A DNA stretch of 64,000 nt from Sphingomonadales bacterium. GTDB taxonomy: Bacteria > Pseudomonadota > Alphaproteobacteria > Sphingomonadales > Sphingomonadaceae. Shown in pieces: positions 9,251 through 17,504 of the stretch. The stretch is from positions 1-64,000 of the forward strand of contig JANXVZ010000040.1 of assembly GCA_025351405.1 (NCBI GenBank), read 5' to 3'. Positions within the stretch are counted from its first letter, which is position 1; the number at the start of each line of letters is the position of its first letter. The position numbers were made by a program, and so were the translations under genes. A model generated the notes under the pieces. That model was not told where the DNA came from and did no database searches. It saw only the letters and a program-made list of their open reading frames with translations.

Positions 9251-9277
9251 GAGGCCGCGCGATCAGATCGCGGCCTC
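9251..9277. terminator. Bidirectional terminator hairpin
   Basis: GAGGCCG (9251-9257) pairs with CGGCCTC (9271-9277), and an inner CGATC pairs with GATCG around a one-base loop, with a two-base bulge. It lies across the convergent ends of asnB (stop at 9241) and the aldo/keto reductase (stop at 9263), so it can end transcription from both sides. Confidence 0.5.
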
Positions 9278-10090
9278 GAACGCCCGGCACACGGCGCGAA
9301 TTTGGGCGGGGACGCTCGCCGAGAACACCATTGCAGCTTCCGGATAGCGAGACATGGCATCGCGCACGCGCTGGTCGACGGCGATCCCGGTTCGCGATGC
9401 CAGCACGCCGTGGAACAACGCCGTATGCGAGGGCGCGACCGCAACTTCGGCATCAGGGTCATAGCGTTGCTGCACAACGCTGCCGGCCTGCATGGCAATC
9501 GGCACCGCGACACCGGAGCCGGTGCCATAGGCCGCAATGCGCCCTTGCCTCCGCCATGTTTCGAAAAGCACCAGCACATCGTCGTCCAGATCCAGTTGTC
9601 CAGGCTCATGCAGCAACACGATGTCAGGACGCCGCCGCAACAGCCGCTCGCTTTCATCGAGCGATCGTTGCGCCATGCCGGCGGTCAGGACGTGGCGCGG
9701 TGCAGGGGATTCTCCGGGTCGGGGCCGGGAGCTGGCGACTGCGATCAGAGCGCGCTTCAACCCCGGCGCCGCTGCCAGCACCGGCCGCATGAAGCGCCGA
9801 TAGAGCCGTTGGCGAAGCGGCATGGCGCCCGCCTGTGCCGGCCGTGGAATTCCCAGCTTGGTGGCGATGGTGACGCCGGCCACACCTGCGAGGATATCAC
9901 CAAGGACGGCTTCGGACTGGCCGCCACCATAGGACGGCGCGGTATCGAAATGGCGGATGCCGCATTCGAGCGCCGTCTCGATCAGTCGGCGCGTTGCCGC
10001 CATCTCGCTGCCGCCAACAATGCGCGCGCAGCCGAACCCCAGACGGGAGATCAATAGACCGGAATCGGCAACCGCGACTGTCGGAATCAT
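9263..10090 (-). CDS. Aldo/keto reductase
   Basis: 275 residues, a TIM-barrel NAD(P)H-dependent oxidoreductase. The catalytic tetrad is visible as Asp49 and Tyr54 (HFDTAPSYG), Lys78 (ATKLG) and His161 (LLHEP). The substrate is unknown. As the last gene of the leftward polysaccharide operon, four bases after the GMC oxidoreductase, it may act with that enzyme on a sugar or lipid-linked intermediate; this is inference from context. The C-terminal cofactor-binding arm appears shortened compared with typical 300-330 residue members. Confidence 0.8.
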   Translation of the reverse strand: MIPTVAVADSGLLISRLGFGCARIVGGSEMAATRRLIETALECGIRHFDTAPSYGGGQSEAVLGDILAGVAGVTIATKLGIPRPAQAGAMPLRQRLYRRFMRPVLAAAPGLKRALIAVASSRPRPGESPAPRHVLTAGMAQRSLDESERLLRRRPDIVLLHEPGQLDLDDDVLVLFETWRRQGRIAAYGTGSGVAVPIAMQAGSVVQQRYDPDAEVAVAPSHTALFHGVLASRTGIAVDQRVRDAMSRYPEAAMVFSASVPAQIRAVCRAFEAAI

Positions 10091-10094
10091 CGTC

Positions 10095-11663
10095 TCACTC
10101 CAGATGCGCGCCCAGCCTCTCCGTCAGCGCCAACGCTGTCAGCGTGCAGTTGGCCTGGCTGGAGGAAGGAAATACCGCCGCGCTCGCCACATAGACATTC
10201 TGCGTGCCAAAGACCTTGAGATCAGGATCGACGATGCCCGTTGCCGGGCAGCTACCCATCGGCAATCCACCGCATTGATGCGATGTGTCGGTCATCCCGT
10301 CAATGAAGCTGCGGTCGCCGGCGAGCACACGCGGATCGATGGCGAGACGGCCAAGGCCGGTCCGTTCGAGATACGCATCGACCCCGGCCGAGAAGCTGGC
10401 GATGCGTTCGATTTCGCGGCCATCGACCTGCCATTCGACCACGGCGCGATGCAACCCATCGGCGAGCACGGGTCCATCGGCGATGGAGACACGGCTCGTG
10501 GACACCGGGCGTTGTTCGCACTGCACCATGAAATCGAGCGAACTGTCGAAGAACGCCATCACCCGCCTGTCGCGAATATAGCGCATCACCAGCGGCGCGA
10601 ACGAGCCGCCGACTGCAAGCAGGTTTGCCGGCAGTTGGCGCAGCCTGCCGATGCTGGCAGCCGAGCCCAAGGAGCGGACAAGCTGCTTGATATTGGACAG
10701 GTGCTCGCCAAGGTCGGACCCATAGACGAATGACCCCGAGATTCCGGTCAGATCATCGGGCTCCACCGCCCGAACGGCTGCGGAAACGCGCAATTTGGGC
10801 TGAAGCTTGATGCCGTCGACAACGGCATTTTCGAAATAGTCGCGAAACCGCTTTTCGTCGCTCACGCTGACCCGGCCCACAACGCCGGCCAGGTGATCCT
10901 GAAAATTCGTGCCGATCCGCTGGTCATGCTGCCACGGCACGCCGCCTTGTCGCGCGGTCGAAAGGAAAAATCGGCTCGTCGCGATCGTGCCAAGGGCAAA
11001 GACAAAGGTGCCGCCGGTTATCTCGAGATTGCGACAGTCGGCATCGACCCGAATCCGGGTGGCACGGTCACCGTCGAACGTGACGCCGTTGCAAGTCGCG
11101 CGGAGCACGACGCGAAGGGCGGCGTCCTTGACGATTTCCGACCGGAACAGCCGGGTGAAGTTGGGTTGCCGCAACCACGCAGTAAAGAAGCGCTCGACTC
11201 CCGCGCCCGCCTCCGGCTCGACCCCCGCGCCCGCCTCCGGCTCGCTGCCAAGCCGGTTTCGATAAAAGCTCGCCGGCTGGAGGTCGCCGATCCCGAGGCG
11301 CCGGTACACCTCGGCATACCATGGCGCGATGTCGGCATGGGACAGCGGCCAGGGCGCAAAGCTGCGATCGAAATCCTCCGGATCGAATTCGGCGAGCTGC
11401 CCGCCCCACAATGTGCTGGTGCCGCCAAGGCCGACGGCACGCCCGGACATCGTGCCGAAGTGCGTGCGGCCACGGCTTTCGCTCGTCGACGGGTTTGCCG
11501 CACTGCTCGCGACCCGGTCGCCGGCCTCGACGACAATGACCGACTTGCCGGCGGCAATCATCCTGGTTGCCAGCATCAGCCCCAGGGTGCCGGCACCGAC
11601 GATGACGACGTCGGCGTGCGGCACATCCCCGCCCAGCCCAGCAGATGCAGCGTCGACAATCAC
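10095..11663 (-). CDS. GMC-family FAD oxidoreductase
   Basis: 522 residues. The FAD-binding GxGxxG is at residues 23-28 (VGAGTLG), and the GMC C-terminal domain is clear, with HQCGGLPMG and VYVASAAVFPSSSQANCTL. The family oxidises alcohols or sugars at the expense of FAD. The start is GTG, overlapping the flippase stop as GTGA. Residues around 150 contain an eight-residue tandem duplication (EPEAGAGV twice) that comes from a 24-bp DNA repeat at 11193-11240. A GMC enzyme inside a Wzx-containing operon points to oxidation of a glycan precursor or surface sugar, but the substrate is unknown. Confidence 0.8.
   Translation of the reverse strand: MIVDAASAGLGGDVPHADVVIVGAGTLGLMLATRMIAAGKSVIVVEAGDRVASSAANPSTSESRGRTHFGTMSGRAVGLGGTSTLWGGQLAEFDPEDFDRSFAPWPLSHADIAPWYAEVYRRLGIGDLQPASFYRNRLGSEPEAGAGVEPEAGAGVERFFTAWLRQPNFTRLFRSEIVKDAALRVVLRATCNGVTFDGDRATRIRVDADCRNLEITGGTFVFALGTIATSRFFLSTARQGGVPWQHDQRIGTNFQDHLAGVVGRVSVSDEKRFRDYFENAVVDGIKLQPKLRVSAAVRAVEPDDLTGISGSFVYGSDLGEHLSNIKQLVRSLGSAASIGRLRQLPANLLAVGGSFAPLVMRYIRDRRVMAFFDSSLDFMVQCEQRPVSTSRVSIADGPVLADGLHRAVVEWQVDGREIERIASFSAGVDAYLERTGLGRLAIDPRVLAGDRSFIDGMTDTSHQCGGLPMGSCPATGIVDPDLKVFGTQNVYVASAAVFPSSSQANCTLTALALTERLGAHLE
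11193..11240. repeat. 24-bp tandem duplication in GMC gene
   Basis: Two adjacent 24-bp units (11193-11216 and 11217-11240) differ at one base. The length keeps the reading frame, adding eight residues to the GMC oxidoreductase. It looks like a recent slippage event. Confidence 0.85.
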
Positions 11664-13021
11664 CGGGCGACACTGGCCCCGGCCAGCGACGGGTCAACCG
11701 CGGCGGCAAGCTGGCGGATGCGGTGGTAAGCTTTCAGCGGCAGATACCAGAAATTGATCGACAGTCCGCCCAGCACGAGCGCCAGCGCAATGCCTTCAAC
11801 CCCCATCGTCGGCCGCAGCAAGAACGCCAGCACATAGACCGTCGCCGCCTCGACGAGGTAACTCAGCCCGACGCCCTTTGAGCTGTTGAGGGCGATAAGC
11901 ACGTTGAAGCCGGCGAAATTGACCGCGGAAACGACAAAATATGCGGCAAAAAAAATGCATAGTTCGGCCGATGGCGACACGGATTTGCCAATCCACAAGT
12001 GGATGAGCCACGGTCCACCGACAGCGAGAACGAGGGCGATGGTGACCGCGCTGCCCGCCGTGGCGAGCATGAGGCGTTTGTAGCAACGCCTGACCCAATC
12101 GATGTTTCGCCTGCCGGCCGCATCTGTGAGCGCCGGAACCAGCGGCCAGACAAACAGCCCGACAACCCCGGAAAACAGCGCCACGGCCCGCATCAACGCG
12201 CCGAATGCCGCCGTATCGGCGACGCTGAACAAATGGGAAACCAGCAGGACCGACCCGAACACGGTCAGGAAATAATGCATTTGCCCGGCCCAGGTCGTCC
12301 CCGAGCTGCGTGTCAGTCCGGTCAGGCTGCCGCGCAGCAACGCATCGATACGCGGCAACGGCAATGGCCACAGGCCAGGACGCAGGAACGCAAGGCGCAG
12401 CAGGTCGAACAACAGCAGAAGCGTCAACGGGCCATACAGCGCCATGACATATATCGGGATCGTGCCATGCGTGCGAACGATGCCGAACAGCAGGACAATG
12501 ATGACGACATTGGCACACAGCGACAGCAGGTTGCTGATATAGCTTTCCTGATAGCCGGCGCGGATCGCGGTGGATGTGGTTGCAAAGAAGTTGAGCGCGA
12601 CGAGCCCCATCGCCGCCAGGAATCCCAGCCGCACCTCGCTTGCGGAGACCCTTCGGTCGATGCCGACCAGCGACCTGACATCTGCCGAAAACGCCACGGC
12701 GACCGTGATGATGGCGAGCAGGAGCGCGATGACCAGGGTGAACCAGAAGCCGGCGCCGATCAGGCGGCGTGCCGTGTCGTCATCGCCGACCGCATTGGCG
12801 GCAGCCAGCTCGCGGGTCAGCGCCGGCAACAGGCCGAAACCCAGGGGGCTGACCCATGCGACCAGCGCGGTCAGCGAGACGTAACCGGCGAAACCCGGCA
12901 CACCGAGGCCGGCGACGATGATCGGCAGGGTCAGGAACTGCGCCGCGAATCCCAGCCCGCGCGACGCCAGTGACGTCAGCACGGCGAGTTGCAGGCGGCG
13001 CTTGCGGTGCTCGTCATGCAT
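11660..13021 (-). CDS. Wzx-like polysaccharide flippase
   Basis: 453 residues, about twelve hydrophobic segments separated by short Arg-rich loops, typical of the MATE/MVF-clan polysaccharide exporters (RfbX/Wzx). The N-terminal SRGLGFAAQFLTLPIIVAGLG and the regularly placed Pro/Gly residues fit this group. It would flip undecaprenyl-linked repeat units across the inner membrane. The ATG at 13021 overlaps the glycosyltransferase stop by eight bases (ATGCATGA). Its own stop overlaps the GMC gene start. Confidence 0.85.
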   Translation of the reverse strand: MHDEHRKRRLQLAVLTSLASRGLGFAAQFLTLPIIVAGLGVPGFAGYVSLTALVAWVSPLGFGLLPALTRELAAANAVGDDDTARRLIGAGFWFTLVIALLLAIITVAVAFSADVRSLVGIDRRVSASEVRLGFLAAMGLVALNFFATTSTAIRAGYQESYISNLLSLCANVVIIVLLFGIVRTHGTIPIYVMALYGPLTLLLLFDLLRLAFLRPGLWPLPLPRIDALLRGSLTGLTRSSGTTWAGQMHYFLTVFGSVLLVSHLFSVADTAAFGALMRAVALFSGVVGLFVWPLVPALTDAAGRRNIDWVRRCYKRLMLATAGSAVTIALVLAVGGPWLIHLWIGKSVSPSAELCIFFAAYFVVSAVNFAGFNVLIALNSSKGVGLSYLVEAATVYVLAFLLRPTMGVEGIALALVLGGLSINFWYLPLKAYHRIRQLAAAVDPSLAGASVAR

Positions 13022-14195
13022 GACGGGGGTGTCCCGCCGTCGCTGCCGAAAAGACGTGTCGGAGCGCTGCCGCATAGTCTGCCAGCCGTGCGTCCTGCGC
13101 CGCGACCAGGCTCGGCAGCGCCTGCGGCAGCCGCGGCGGCTTGGCCGCCAATGCCAAAAGTCGCTCCATCAGCGCTGCGGGGTCCTGTGGCGAAAAGAAG
13201 GTTGCATCGGGCGCCTGTTCGCGGTGGATGGCAATGTCTGAAACCAGCAGCGACGTGCCCAGCGCCTTGGCTTCCTCGACCGTGGTGGACCAGCCTTCGA
13301 AGAAGGACGGATTGAGCATCGCATCGGCCGCGGCGACGAGGCGCAGTACGTCGCGATACGGGATCATGCCGAGATGCCGGACCCGGTCGGCGACGCCCGC
13401 GGCTTCCAGTTGCCCCACGAAAGCCTGATAGGCGCCGGGGTTGCGGACGTCGTCCTTTCGGCCCGACATGACGATGAGCGGCAGCCGGTGTGCAGCGCCG
13501 GCGCCGGCGGCCCGCACAAGCGCTGCCACGACAAGCGCGTGATTCTTGTGCTTCCAGAACTGGTTCGGCAAAAACACGAAGCGCTGCGGCAGTCCATACT
13601 GGGCCACAAGATCGGCGCGGTCCGTGATCAGGTCGGCAATATCGAGCGACTGGGCAAAGCGCACGACCGCCGTCTTGCCGCGAGCACCGGGGAAGAATCG
13701 TTCTGCATCCTGGCGGGCGGTTTCCGATGACAGCATGATGGTGCGCCCGCTCGCAACCTGGGCGCGGAACCCCGCTTCGCGCCGAAGCCAGCCGCTGCGT
13801 GGAAACATTTCGGGCATGTAGCGGTGCTGAAAATCGGGCATCCAGGCAACTGCCGGAAATGGAAAGCGCCAGCCGTAAAATTGTGCAGATTCGAATGCGA
13901 CGTCGCATCTCGCCGCAGCAAAGGCCATCGCCGCGGCTCGGTCGCGACCGGTCAAAGCGGCGGCCCGCAGCCCGCTGCCACGCCCGAACGCGGCAACGGA
14001 GGCGGCGACGACGGGTGGCTCTGGCAGCAACGCCGCCAGCGACGCGCCCACGGCTTCATTCTCCTGCGGTGTCAGGAACAGAACCGGCACCACCTCTCCG
14101 GCCAGCCGGCTGGACATGACCGCAAGCATGTTGCGGAGATAATTCTCGCCGCCGGTCCAACGACCGCCGCCGATCATGGTGAAGCCGACGCGCAT
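13014..14195 (-). CDS. GT4-type glycosyltransferase
   Basis: 393 residues of the GT-B fold. The N-terminal half begins RVGFTMIGGGRWTGGENYLRN, the acceptor-side glycine-rich region. The C-terminal half has the donor motif FFEGWSTTVEEAKALG (E-x7-E), typical of family 4 retaining transferases, and LPNQFWKHKNH. It likely adds one sugar of the repeat unit at the cytosolic face of the membrane. The ATG overlaps the epimerase stop as TGATG. Confidence 0.85.
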   Translation of the reverse strand: MRVGFTMIGGGRWTGGENYLRNMLAVMSSRLAGEVVPVLFLTPQENEAVGASLAALLPEPPVVAASVAAFGRGSGLRAAALTGRDRAAAMAFAAARCDVAFESAQFYGWRFPFPAVAWMPDFQHRYMPEMFPRSGWLRREAGFRAQVASGRTIMLSSETARQDAERFFPGARGKTAVVRFAQSLDIADLITDRADLVAQYGLPQRFVFLPNQFWKHKNHALVVAALVRAAGAGAAHRLPLIVMSGRKDDVRNPGAYQAFVGQLEAAGVADRVRHLGMIPYRDVLRLVAAADAMLNPSFFEGWSTTVEEAKALGTSLLVSDIAIHREQAPDATFFSPQDPAALMERLLALAAKPPRLPQALPSLVAAQDARLADYAAALRHVFSAATAGHPRHA

Positions 14196-15139
14196 CAGGC
14201 CGGCGTTGTCGCCGCATCGCGCCGATGCTGCTTGAACCATTCGACATAGGCCTTGATGCCATCGGCAACCGGCGTCCTGGCCTGAAAGCCTGTGGCGGAG
14301 GCGCGGGTCGTATCGGCGATCAGCGATGGCGGGTCGCCGGGCCTGACCACGCCGCTGAACGCCGGTGTTCGGCCATTTCCCCACGCCGTGCAAACCAGTG
14401 CCGCCACCTCCGCCACCGTCGTTGCGATGCCCGTACCGCCGTTGACGACCGGCGATTCGGGCGAAACAGACTTCGCCGCGCATCGCAACAACGCCACCGC
14501 GTCGCTGACATGCAGCCAGTCGCGCGCTTCGCTGCCATTGCCGCCCAGATGCACATCGGCACCCGCGACGCAGCGATTGCACAAATCCCACAGCAATTGC
14601 TTGGCAAGCCCCGGCCCATAGATCGAAAACAGGCGGACGGTAACGCTCGACAAGCCAAAGTTGCGCGATCGGCCGCTGACGAGGTGCTCGACCATGACCT
14701 TATGGGTGCCATAGGGTGAAAGCGGCCGCACCGCAGCCGTCTCCGCGATCAGGCCGAGGTGGCCGGAGCCATAAACCGCGGCGCTGGAGACGCTGACCAG
14801 TGCCGCATCGGGCACATCAGCCTGCATCCAGTCGAGCAGGCGCGCTGTCGAAGCCACCGTCCGCTCGAAATCAGCCAAGGGATGCTGCATGGATGTCGCC
14901 ACCGAAGCCCCGCCCGCGAGATGATAGACGGTATCGACCGGACCGCCCTGTACCAGCCGCGAAAGACCCTGGGCAGCGATATCCCCGCCGTGCCACCGCC
15001 AGCGGCGGGCCGTTGCCGGGATGTCGGCCGGTGCCTCCCCATGGCCGATGCCGAGGACTTCGACGCCGTCCGCCAGCAAGGCGCGCACGAGGTGCCGACC
15101 GATGAAACCACCGGCGCCGGTAACAAGGACGCGGCTCAA
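14195..15139 (-). CDS. NAD-dependent sugar epimerase/dehydratase
   Basis: 314 residues of the extended SDR family. It has NAD-binding TGAGGFIG at residues 7-14, active-site SSAAVYG, and the Tyr143-x-x-x-Lys147 catalytic pair in PYGTHK. It would interconvert a nucleotide sugar for the repeat unit; the exact sugar is not clear. No ATG is available near the start of homology, and the TTG at 15139 gives an N-terminus immediately before the Rossmann strand. It lies 13 bases after the methyltransferase stop, the only gap among overlapped genes here, created by a 17-bp tandem duplication. Confidence 0.85.
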   Translation of the reverse strand: MSRVLVTGAGGFIGRHLVRALLADGVEVLGIGHGEAPADIPATARRWRWHGGDIAAQGLSRLVQGGPVDTVYHLAGGASVATSMQHPLADFERTVASTARLLDWMQADVPDAALVSVSSAAVYGSGHLGLIAETAAVRPLSPYGTHKVMVEHLVSGRSRNFGLSSVTVRLFSIYGPGLAKQLLWDLCNRCVAGADVHLGGNGSEARDWLHVSDAVALLRCAAKSVSPESPVVNGGTGIATTVAEVAALVCTAWGNGRTPAFSGVVRPGDPPSLIADTTRASATGFQARTPVADGIKAYVEWFKQHRRDAATTPA

Positions 15140-15169
15140 GGCTTGGTGCAGATCAAGGCTTGGTGCAGA
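15136..15169. repeat. 17-bp tandem duplication at a gene junction
   Basis: A 17-bp unit occurs twice in tandem, at 15136-15152 and 15153-15169, exactly at the boundary between the methyltransferase and epimerase genes. Each copy carries a TTGA on the coding strand. One now supplies the methyltransferase stop and the other the epimerase TTG start. Confidence 0.85.
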
Positions 15170-15998
15170 TAAAGGACACCAGCCGCCCGGGCCGATTGTC
15201 CAGCCGCGACGCCAGCGGCGCCAACAGTGCGAACACCGCCGGATTGAACGGTGCCCGCGCCAGCCACGCCGGAACACCGCGCGGGCCAAGCCGCGACGCG
15301 GCGCGGGCGGCGAGGTCCTGCCGGGTCCGTGGCGCAAGGTTGATCGGGCTGTCGAACGAACGCAGGGTCTTGTCGATACGCAAGCCGGCGGCACGCAGGG
15401 CCGCCTCATATTCGCCGATGCTGTAGGCATCTTCGCCGCCGTAGCGATTGTGCAGCGGGTGTTTGTCAAAGAAAGCCGGCTTATAGTGGTGCCCGGAAAC
15501 GACATGGTCGCGCAGCACCAGCAGTCGGCCACCCGGCCGCAGGACCCGGCTGACCTGCATCGACAATTCCGGCAGCGACCGGGCGTGGTGAAACACCTGC
15601 CGCGCGAACACCAGGTCGAACGATGCATCCGGAAACGGCAGCGATTCGCCCCATTCCTGGACAACCGTGATCGGCAGCTGGTGTTCGGCGGCAAGGGACC
15701 GGATTGCCGATGCCCCGACAAGGGCACTCGGATCGGGCTCGACTGCATCGACCTGCCAGCCATCGCGCGCCAGTGCATACGAGCCGATGCCGTTGCCGGC
15801 ACCAAGGTCGAGCGCACGCCCCGGCGTGGCGGGCATGAACGTCCGCACCGCCGCCCATTCCTCGCTGCGCCAATAGCGCTCGGCCGCTGCTGCCAGCGGC
15901 GCATCGTAATAACAGGCCTCGACCATTTCCTGCTGTCCGGGCTGCGCGATCAGCCAACGGACGGCGTCCTCCCAGCTCCCGGCGGATTGTTCAGTCAT
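15153..15998 (-). CDS. SAM-dependent methyltransferase (class I)
   Basis: 281 residues. The SAM-binding motif I is LDLGAGNG at 63-70, followed by acidic VEPDPS, and FDLVFARQVFHH and LRPGGRLLVLRD fit motifs II and III of the methyltransferase 11 family. It probably methylates a sugar of the polysaccharide or its lipid-linked precursor, given its place in the operon. The ATG at 15998 overlaps the acetyltransferase stop by eight bases (ATGACTGA). Confidence 0.8.
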   Translation of the reverse strand: MTEQSAGSWEDAVRWLIAQPGQQEMVEACYYDAPLAAAAERYWRSEEWAAVRTFMPATPGRALDLGAGNGIGSYALARDGWQVDAVEPDPSALVGASAIRSLAAEHQLPITVVQEWGESLPFPDASFDLVFARQVFHHARSLPELSMQVSRVLRPGGRLLVLRDHVVSGHHYKPAFFDKHPLHNRYGGEDAYSIGEYEAALRAAGLRIDKTLRSFDSPINLAPRTRQDLAARAASRLGPRGVPAWLARAPFNPAVFALLAPLASRLDNRPGRLVSFICTKP

Positions 15999-16566
15999 TT
16001 CGGGGCAACTCTCGAATTGGCCGCGCGGGGTTCCCGGCGACAATCGTCCAGGCTTTCACGTCCCTTGTGACGACGGACTTGGCGGCAATGATCGCACCTT
16101 CACCAATGGTCACACCCTTGAGAATGGTGGCACCGAAGCCAACCCAGGCCTTGTCCGCAATCGTGATGGCGCCGCAAGCCACCTGCGACCAATCCTTTGC
16201 ACCGGACGACCAACCGCTGACGTCCTTCGCGCGTGCGAGAAAATCCTGCGGGTGCGAATCATGGTCGACGATCGTCACGTCCCACGAAACCAGCACGTCG
16301 TTTCCAATCGTAATCCGGTCACACGCTATCAGGCTGGATTTGCCGATATAGGAACGGTCGCCAATTTCGATACGTGCGCCGGGACGTTCGAAGATCACGA
16401 ACCCGTGACAGATACTGCCCGCCCCAACGCGCGCCGAAGCCCCGTGGACATTGCGCCAACGCATCACATTGACGCTGGCCCCCGGCGCAATCGTGAAATC
16501 AGCCATGCGCCAACGCAGGAACGGGCTGCGAGCGATACGGGCCAGACTGAGAAGCGCAGCCTTCAT
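15991..16566 (-). CDS. Hexapeptide-repeat acetyltransferase (WbbJ/LacA-like)
   Basis: 191 residues of left-handed parallel beta-helix, with repeated I/V-G-x-x-x units. It has DVTIVDHDSHP (catalytic His region) and the closing VGFGATILKGVTIGEGAIIAAKSVVTRDV and AGNPARPIR typical of sugar O-acetyltransferases. It would acetylate a sugar of the surface glycan. Four-base ATGA overlap with the glycosyltransferase upstream. Confidence 0.87.
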   Translation of the reverse strand: MKAALLSLARIARSPFLRWRMADFTIAPGASVNVMRWRNVHGASARVGAGSICHGFVIFERPGARIEIGDRSYIGKSSLIACDRITIGNDVLVSWDVTIVDHDSHPQDFLARAKDVSGWSSGAKDWSQVACGAITIADKAWVGFGATILKGVTIGEGAIIAAKSVVTRDVKAWTIVAGNPARPIRELPRND

Positions 16567-17504
16567 TGCGATCGTGCCGCACGGCGCGGGATGAGGGCGG
16601 CCAGCGCATTGCCCACCCGCCTGACCGGATTGCGCTGCGCACGCAAAACATTCGTGACGGCCATGAACGCGGCACCCGAAACGACTATTTCGTCGGGAAA
16701 CGATGCGGGTTTCAGGTCAAGACCCGATGCGGTGCGCCCCATTACCGCCCGGTTTGCCGAAAAACGACGGGTATTGGTTGCGCCATCGCCAAACCCGGTG
16801 TTCGAAACCAGCGTCCTTGGCGGATAAAGCGTCAGACCGCCCTTGCGAAACACCGACCAATACCAACGGATTGCCCAGCTATCGATGGCGCCCGCCTTTT
16901 GCATCGCCAACATTTCGGAGTAGCGATACGCCCCGTTCAGGTCGAAACGCTGCCGCATGACCGCGTCCGTTTCGAGCGCCTCCGACCCTGCTGCGCCAGC
17001 ATCGAACGCCCGCCACGCCCGCGTCCAGGTTGCCCAACCCCAGGACGTCGTGAAGGGCAGGAATACGGCGTGCTGTCCAACGTCGGCACCGAACATATGT
17101 CCTGATATCTGCATCACTTCCGGTGTGTCGGAATAGCGATCAAGCGCGGTGTTCATATAGGTCAGGAAATCAGCTGTCACGACGAGATCGTCTTCGAGGA
17201 TGATCGCGCGACCTTGCTCGCCGACAAGGTGATCGACGCCGCAGATGATCGACGCCGCGAGGCCACGGTTTTCAGGCGCGGCCACCAATTTTGCCTTTGG
17301 CAGCTCTCGACTGACGAGCGCACGAACTGCCGCGACTTGCTCCACATCGGCCGGCGATTTGGGCCCGTCGCTGAAAACAGTCACCGGTGTTTCGGCAAAT
17401 CCCGTGCAGGCCTTCAGGGCTGCGATGGTGCGGGCGGTATGCTCTGGTCGTTTATAGACAAACAACCCGAGCGGCGCGAGCGGCGCCTGGGTCACGTCAG
17501 GCAT
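16563..17504 (-). CDS. GT2-like (GT-A fold) glycosyltransferase
   Basis: 313 residues. The N-terminal VYKRPEHTARTIAAL plus VFSDGP and the metal-binding AIILEDDLVV identify a GT-A fold nucleotide-sugar transferase. TSWGWATWTRAW is a conserved signature of this subgroup (O-antigen-linked, sugar transfer proteins). The start at 17504 was chosen because it gives the eight-base overlap with the chain-length gene (ATGCCTGA) seen elsewhere in the operon; an ATG four codons upstream is possible. Confidence 0.8.
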   Translation of the reverse strand: MPDVTQAPLAPLGLFVYKRPEHTARTIAALKACTGFAETPVTVFSDGPKSPADVEQVAAVRALVSRELPKAKLVAAPENRGLAASIICGVDHLVGEQGRAIILEDDLVVTADFLTYMNTALDRYSDTPEVMQISGHMFGADVGQHAVFLPFTTSWGWATWTRAWRAFDAGAAGSEALETDAVMRQRFDLNGAYRYSEMLAMQKAGAIDSWAIRWYWSVFRKGGLTLYPPRTLVSNTGFGDGATNTRRFSANRAVMGRTASGLDLKPASFPDEIVVSGAAFMAVTNVLRAQRNPVRRVGNALAALIPRRAARSQ

